Below are positions 23,105 through 25,521 of a stretch of 25,521 bases of DNA, piece by piece. Below the pieces are notes generated by a model that saw only the letters and a program-made list of their open reading frames with translations, made no database searches and was not told the origin of the DNA. Position numbers and translations under genes: made by a program. Source of the DNA: JBBIND01 sp037444075 (GTDB lineage: Bacteria; Acidobacteriota; Terriglobia; Bryobacterales; Bryobacteraceae); assembly GCA_037444075.1 (NCBI GenBank), contig JBBIND010000062.1, forward strand, positions 1 to 25,521, given 5' to 3'. Position 1 is the stretch's first letter. Every line of letters begins with the position of its first letter.

Positions 23105-23479
23105 TCAAGGCAGCGGTGTTTCCCTCTGGATGAGGTGCAGGATGTTGCCATCCGGGTCCGTGAAGAACACCGTGCGCGTGCCCTTGCTTTCCGCCGGTTC
23201 GGTGATGAAGTTGACGCCGGCTGCCTGCAACCGGGCGTAGGCTGCGTCGAAGTCGTCCACGGTCAGGGCCAGATGGCGCAATCCGGGGTCCTTCATGGCG
23301 GGTGCGGAGGCAGTTCCCTCGGCGGTGATGATTTCGAGCATCGAACCGTTCGACGCCTTCACGAAGAACGTGCGGGCGGATTGGTAGTTGACGGCGAAAT
23401 CCAGATGCTCAACGTACCACTGCGCCAGGCGCGGCGGGTCCGGCGAGGCAATGGCGATGTGTTCCAGCCCTCGAATCAT
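23105..23479 (-). CDS. VOC-superfamily (glyoxalase/dioxygenase-like) protein
   Basis: This 124-residue protein is a single vicinal-oxygen-chelate domain with two beta-alpha-beta-beta-beta repeats. The first is GLEHIAIASPDPPRLAQWY and the second LRHLALTVDDFDAAYARL, ending with TVFFTDPDGNILHLIQRE. Candidate metal ligands are H in GLEHIAI, E in SMLEIIT, H in LRHLALT and H or E near the end (GNILHLIQRE). The reaction cannot be told from this size of protein; lyases, isomerases and dioxygenases all occur. An upstream ATG at 23542 would run into the divergent gene's region and adds a non-family stretch, so 23479 is used. TACAAT lies eight bases before it. It is the first gene of the operon with the epimerase and glycosyltransferase. 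Confidence 0.88.
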   Translation of the reverse strand: MIRGLEHIAIASPDPPRLAQWYVEHLDFAVNYQSARTFFVKASNGSMLEIITAEGTASAPAMKDPGLRHLALTVDDFDAAYARLQAAGVNFITEPAESKGTRTVFFTDPDGNILHLIQRETPLP

Positions 23480-23487
23480 GGTATTGA

Positions 23488-23493
23488 ATTGTA
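23488..23493 (-). promoter_or_regulatory. -10 box TACAAT, near-leaderless geometry
   Basis: TACAAT on the minus strand is eight bases from the ATG at 23479, predicting a leader of zero to two bases for the operon's first gene. No Shine-Dalgarno is present. Confidence 0.5.
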
Positions 23494-23525
23494 GCAGCAA
23501 AAAGGCGCAGACCGCCCTGGAAGCC

Positions 23526-24284
23526 ATGCATCGCGCCACCATCCGGTTTTATGCGGAGTTGAATGATTTTCTGGCGCCCGAACAGCGCGCGCGGGCGCTC
23601 GAACACCGTTTCTATCTGCCCGCTCCCGTGAAGGACGTCATTGAAGGGTTCGGTGTGCCGCACACCGAAGTGGACCTGATTCTGGTGAACGGCGAAAGCG
23701 TCGATTTCCGGCATCCCGTTCAGCCGGGTGACCGGGTGAGCGTCTACCCGATGTTCGAATCGCTCGACATCAAACCCGTTCTGCGCGTGCGCCCGGCGCC
23801 GCTGCGCGAGCCGCGCTTCGTTCTCGACGGGCACCTCGGCAGGCTGGCGCGCTATCTGCGGATGCTGGGTTTTGACGCCGAATACCGCCCCAAGGCGGAG
23901 GATGCGGAGTTGGCTGCGGTGTCCTCCGGAGAGCAACGCATCCTGCTCACCCGGGACAGGGGCTTGCTGAAGCGCTCGGCGGTCACGCACGGCTACTGCG
24001 TGCGGGAAACCGCGCCACGGCAGCAGCTTGCCGAAGTGGTCCGGCGCTTCGACCTGGCGGGAGCGGCGAAGCCGTTCACGCGTTGTATTCCCTGCAACGG
24101 GCGGCTGGTAGAGGCGGACCGGGAGGCGGCGCGGAACCGGCTGCCGGAGGGGCTGGGAAGCCGGCATGAGCGTTTCCATGCCTGTGAGGACTGCGGACGC
24201 CTGTATTGGGAAGGCTCGCACCACCGGCGCATGAAGCTGCTGCTGGAGGCGGTGCTGCGCGAAGCGGGTGGCGGAGCGGCGTGA
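23526..24284 (+). CDS. Ubiquitin-like / Mut7-C RNase-domain protein
   Basis: This 252-residue protein joins two domains. Residues 1-80 are a ThiS/MoaD-like beta-grasp (PVKDVIEGFGVPHTEVDLILVNG, then VQPGDRVSVYP), matching the Mut7-C ubiquitin-like family. Residues 95-245 are a Mut7-C domain, a PIN-related nuclease fold, with FVLDGHLGRLARYLRMLGFD (D101) and ILLTRDRGLL (D144) as acidic positions. A zinc-ribbon follows, C187-x2-C190 and C220-x2-C223. Such proteins are predicted RNases of unknown target, and this beta-grasp/Mut7-C arrangement is already known. The ATG is preceded by GGAAG at very short spacing; no better start is visible, as upstream sequence lies under the divergent gene. It faces the VOC gene with a 46-bp gap. 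Confidence 0.88.
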   Translation: MHRATIRFYAELNDFLAPEQRARALEHRFYLPAPVKDVIEGFGVPHTEVDLILVNGESVDFRHPVQPGDRVSVYPMFESLDIKPVLRVRPAPLREPRFVLDGHLGRLARYLRMLGFDAEYRPKAEDAELAAVSSGEQRILLTRDRGLLKRSAVTHGYCVRETAPRQQLAEVVRRFDLAGAAKPFTRCIPCNGRLVEADREAARNRLPEGLGSRHERFHACEDCGRLYWEGSHHRRMKLLLEAVLREAGGGAA

Positions 24285-24305
24285 AAGCGCGCCGCTCCCG
24301 GGCCC

Positions 24306-25286
24306 TCAGACTGAAGGCGCGCCCAGGATTTCGCGCACGAAAACCGCTGTCTGCCCGATTTGATCGTTGAAACGCTGGTACAAGCCGATGATGACGGCGT
24401 CGTTAGCCTTAGCGCCGCGCAGCGCCACCAGCAGGCGCTCCCGGACCTGCATGGGCGAGTTGACGGCGCGGCCCGCGGCCAGCACCTTATAAGCGAGGCA
24501 GGGCTTCTTGGTCTGCTGCATCATGGCCAGCATCTTGGGCGGGTCCGACGGCAGGTAGACTTCGCCGAGCGGCACTTCGCCAAGGATGGTCTCAAACGCC
24601 GCCCGGGGCCGGTTGATGTAGTAAAGCGACGTCATGTAGTAATCGACATCCCAACCTTCGTCCTCGGCGTACTCCACCTCCTCGGGATTGTGGCAGGAGA
24701 GACCCACCATGACGCCCGCGTCGCGGATGCGTTTCAGGTATTCGAGCGAGCGGTCAAACTGCCCCGCGTCCCAATACTTGTTGGTGGTGGAGCCGTGCTG
24801 GGAGATGCCAATGGGCTTGAGCTTGAGCGCGCGCTCGAGCATCTCCGGCTGGTCGTTGAAAGTCGGCCGGGACAACAGCAACAGGTGGAGTTTGCCGCCC
24901 TGTTCCTTGTAGCGCAGCCAGTCGATTTCCAGGCGCTCGCTCCAACTCGCCTGCCAGACGTTGACGCCGGCGCGCTCCAGTTCCCGGAGGAAGCTGACGA
25001 CGCGTCCCGTGGTGTGGTATTCGCCCATGTGCGAGGAGAGCACGTAGTTGAAGTGCGAATAGCCGTAAATGGGATTGGCGCCCGCAATCAGCCGGGTGAG
25101 CCGGTACGAGCCGAAGGGCATGGTGGGCAGCAGCGGGCCGGGCTTGGCCTCGGGCACACGCTCCGCCGGCGCGTCCTGCGCCTGAGCGAGGTTGGCGGCA
25201 GCCAGCCACGCAGCGACGGTGCCCGCGCCGCGGAACAGGTCGCGCCGGTCCAAACCTGGATCATCCTGGGGGTCGAGTTCGATCAT
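24306..25286 (-). CDS. Tat-signal aldo/keto-reductase-like TIM-barrel protein
   Basis: This is a 326-residue exported protein. The twin-arginine signal DRRDLFRGAG (R14, R15) is followed by a hydrophobic stretch ending LAQAQ. The remainder looks like an aldo/keto-reductase-type barrel: RLTRLIAGANPIYG, the strand GLSCHNPEEVEYA, DVDYYMTSLYYIN, PCLAYKVLAAGR and the terminal DAVIIGLYQRFNDQI. The catalytic tetrad of true reductases is not clearly visible, so activity is uncertain and it may be a divergent or inactive member. The ATG 25286 has GGAGGAG two bases from the codon; a longer frame to 25364 would put about 26 non-family residues before the Tat motif. A CATAAT box lies at 25315-25320. It is convergent with the Mut7-C gene. 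Confidence 0.8.
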   Translation of the reverse strand: MIELDPQDDPGLDRRDLFRGAGTVAAWLAAANLAQAQDAPAERVPEAKPGPLLPTMPFGSYRLTRLIAGANPIYGYSHFNYVLSSHMGEYHTTGRVVSFLRELERAGVNVWQASWSERLEIDWLRYKEQGGKLHLLLLSRPTFNDQPEMLERALKLKPIGISQHGSTTNKYWDAGQFDRSLEYLKRIRDAGVMVGLSCHNPEEVEYAEDEGWDVDYYMTSLYYINRPRAAFETILGEVPLGEVYLPSDPPKMLAMMQQTKKPCLAYKVLAAGRAVNSPMQVRERLLVALRGAKANDAVIIGLYQRFNDQIGQTAVFVREILGAPSV

Positions 25287-25314
25287 GACTCCTCCATTGT
25301 CGGAAACCGTGGCC

Positions 25315-25320
25315 ATTATG
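25315..25320 (-). promoter_or_regulatory. Candidate -10 box CATAAT
   Basis: CATAAT on the minus strand lies 29 bases before the ATG at 25286, giving a short leader with GGAGGAG. No clear -35 box is seen. Confidence 0.35.
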
Positions 25321-25437
25321 GCACAAGCCTTCCGGGGCGTTGGAGGAGTTGCCGCGGCGCGCATGCATGCGGAGAGGGGTGATGGTCTTCCAGATGGCCG
25401 GCTTGCCGAGGAAGTGGGTCTTCTGCAGGAGGGAGAG

Positions 25438-25465
25438 GCCCGCCTGCGCTAAAGCTACGGCGGGC
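25438..25465. repeat. GC-rich intergenic hairpin
   Basis: GCCCGCC (25438-25444) and GGCGGGC (25459-25465) are perfect inverted arms around a 14-base loop that itself contains GCTAAAGC. It stands in gene-free sequence at the right edge and looks like a dispersed intergenic element; only one copy is in the window. Confidence 0.5.
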
Positions 25466-25521
25466 AAGCCGGAGCCTTGGCGAAGGAGCAAAGCAAAGAG
25501 TGAATTACGGCCAGAGCCGGG

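Noticed and set aside
20281..23133. A 950-codon open frame on the plus strand opposite the glycosyltransferase and epimerase genes
   Set aside because: It is rich in Arg, His, Gln and Gly with no domain, and covers two genes with complete family motifs on the other strand. GC-rich coding DNA often leaves such antisense frames open.
25261..25491. Minus-strand 76-codon frame at the right edge
   Set aside because: It overlaps the promoter and ribosome site of the Tat-signal gene and the GC hairpin, and shows no family pattern.
1..25521. CRISPR array, IS element, prophage or tRNA
   Set aside because: No regularly spaced repeats, transposase-like frames, phage genes or cloverleaf sequences were seen on either strand.

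Overview
The window looks like chromosomal DNA of a GC-rich Gram-negative bacterium, most likely an Acidobacteriota of the Bryobacterales/Solibacter type. This is inferred from gene content: an Oar-like TonB-dependent receptor with an N-terminal carboxypeptidase-regulatory domain, several Tat-signal sugar enzymes (a TIM-barrel isomerase, a Gfo/Idh/MocA oxidoreductase and an aldo/keto-reductase-like protein), a secreted PQQ-type beta-propeller, and GC-rich intergenic hairpins. No phage, IS, CRISPR, rRNA or tRNA was seen.

Layout. 1-3324 (minus): a two-gene fatty-acyl module, a fatty acyl reductase followed 6 nt later by a protein joining an acyl carrier domain to a fatty acyl-AMP ligase; the ligase runs off the left edge. 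3499-4947 (plus): a secreted serine beta-lactamase-like hydrolase with membrane helices. 5197-8601 (minus): the Oar-like receptor. 8750-9348 (minus): a hicAB toxin-antitoxin pair. 9529-10365 (minus): a Tat-signal hydroxypyruvate-isomerase-like protein. 10793-12733 (plus): a 646-residue protein I do not recognise. 12752-13966 (minus): a Gfo/Idh/MocA oxidoreductase. 14005-18562 (plus): seven co-directional genes, mostly cell-envelope: BON protein, parvulin PPIase, HExxH protein, TlpA-like lipoprotein, DsbD-alpha-like protein, family 9 glycosyltransferase and YIP1 membrane protein. 18754-20193 (plus): the PQQ-type propeller. 20284-23479 (minus): an apparent operon of VOC protein, tagatose-3-epimerase-family enzyme and GT39-like membrane glycosyltransferase. 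23526-24284 (plus): a ubiquitin-like/Mut7-C protein. 24306-25286 (minus): the Tat-signal aldo/keto-reductase-like protein.

How the genes may work together. The reductase and ACP-ligase could activate a free fatty acid as acyl-AMP, load it on the carrier domain and reduce it to an alcohol; this resembles parts of the myxobacterial ether-lipid enzyme ElbD, split over two genes. The plus-strand cluster looks devoted to periplasmic folding, thiol redox and surface glycan work.

A second theme is transcriptional. Several monocistronic or first genes (starts at 8601, 10365, 13966, 14005, 23479) have a -10-like box six to eight bases before the start codon and no Shine-Dalgarno sequence, which predicts leaderless mRNAs. 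Other genes (3324, 14505, 15989, 18754, 25286) have clear Shine-Dalgarno sequences.
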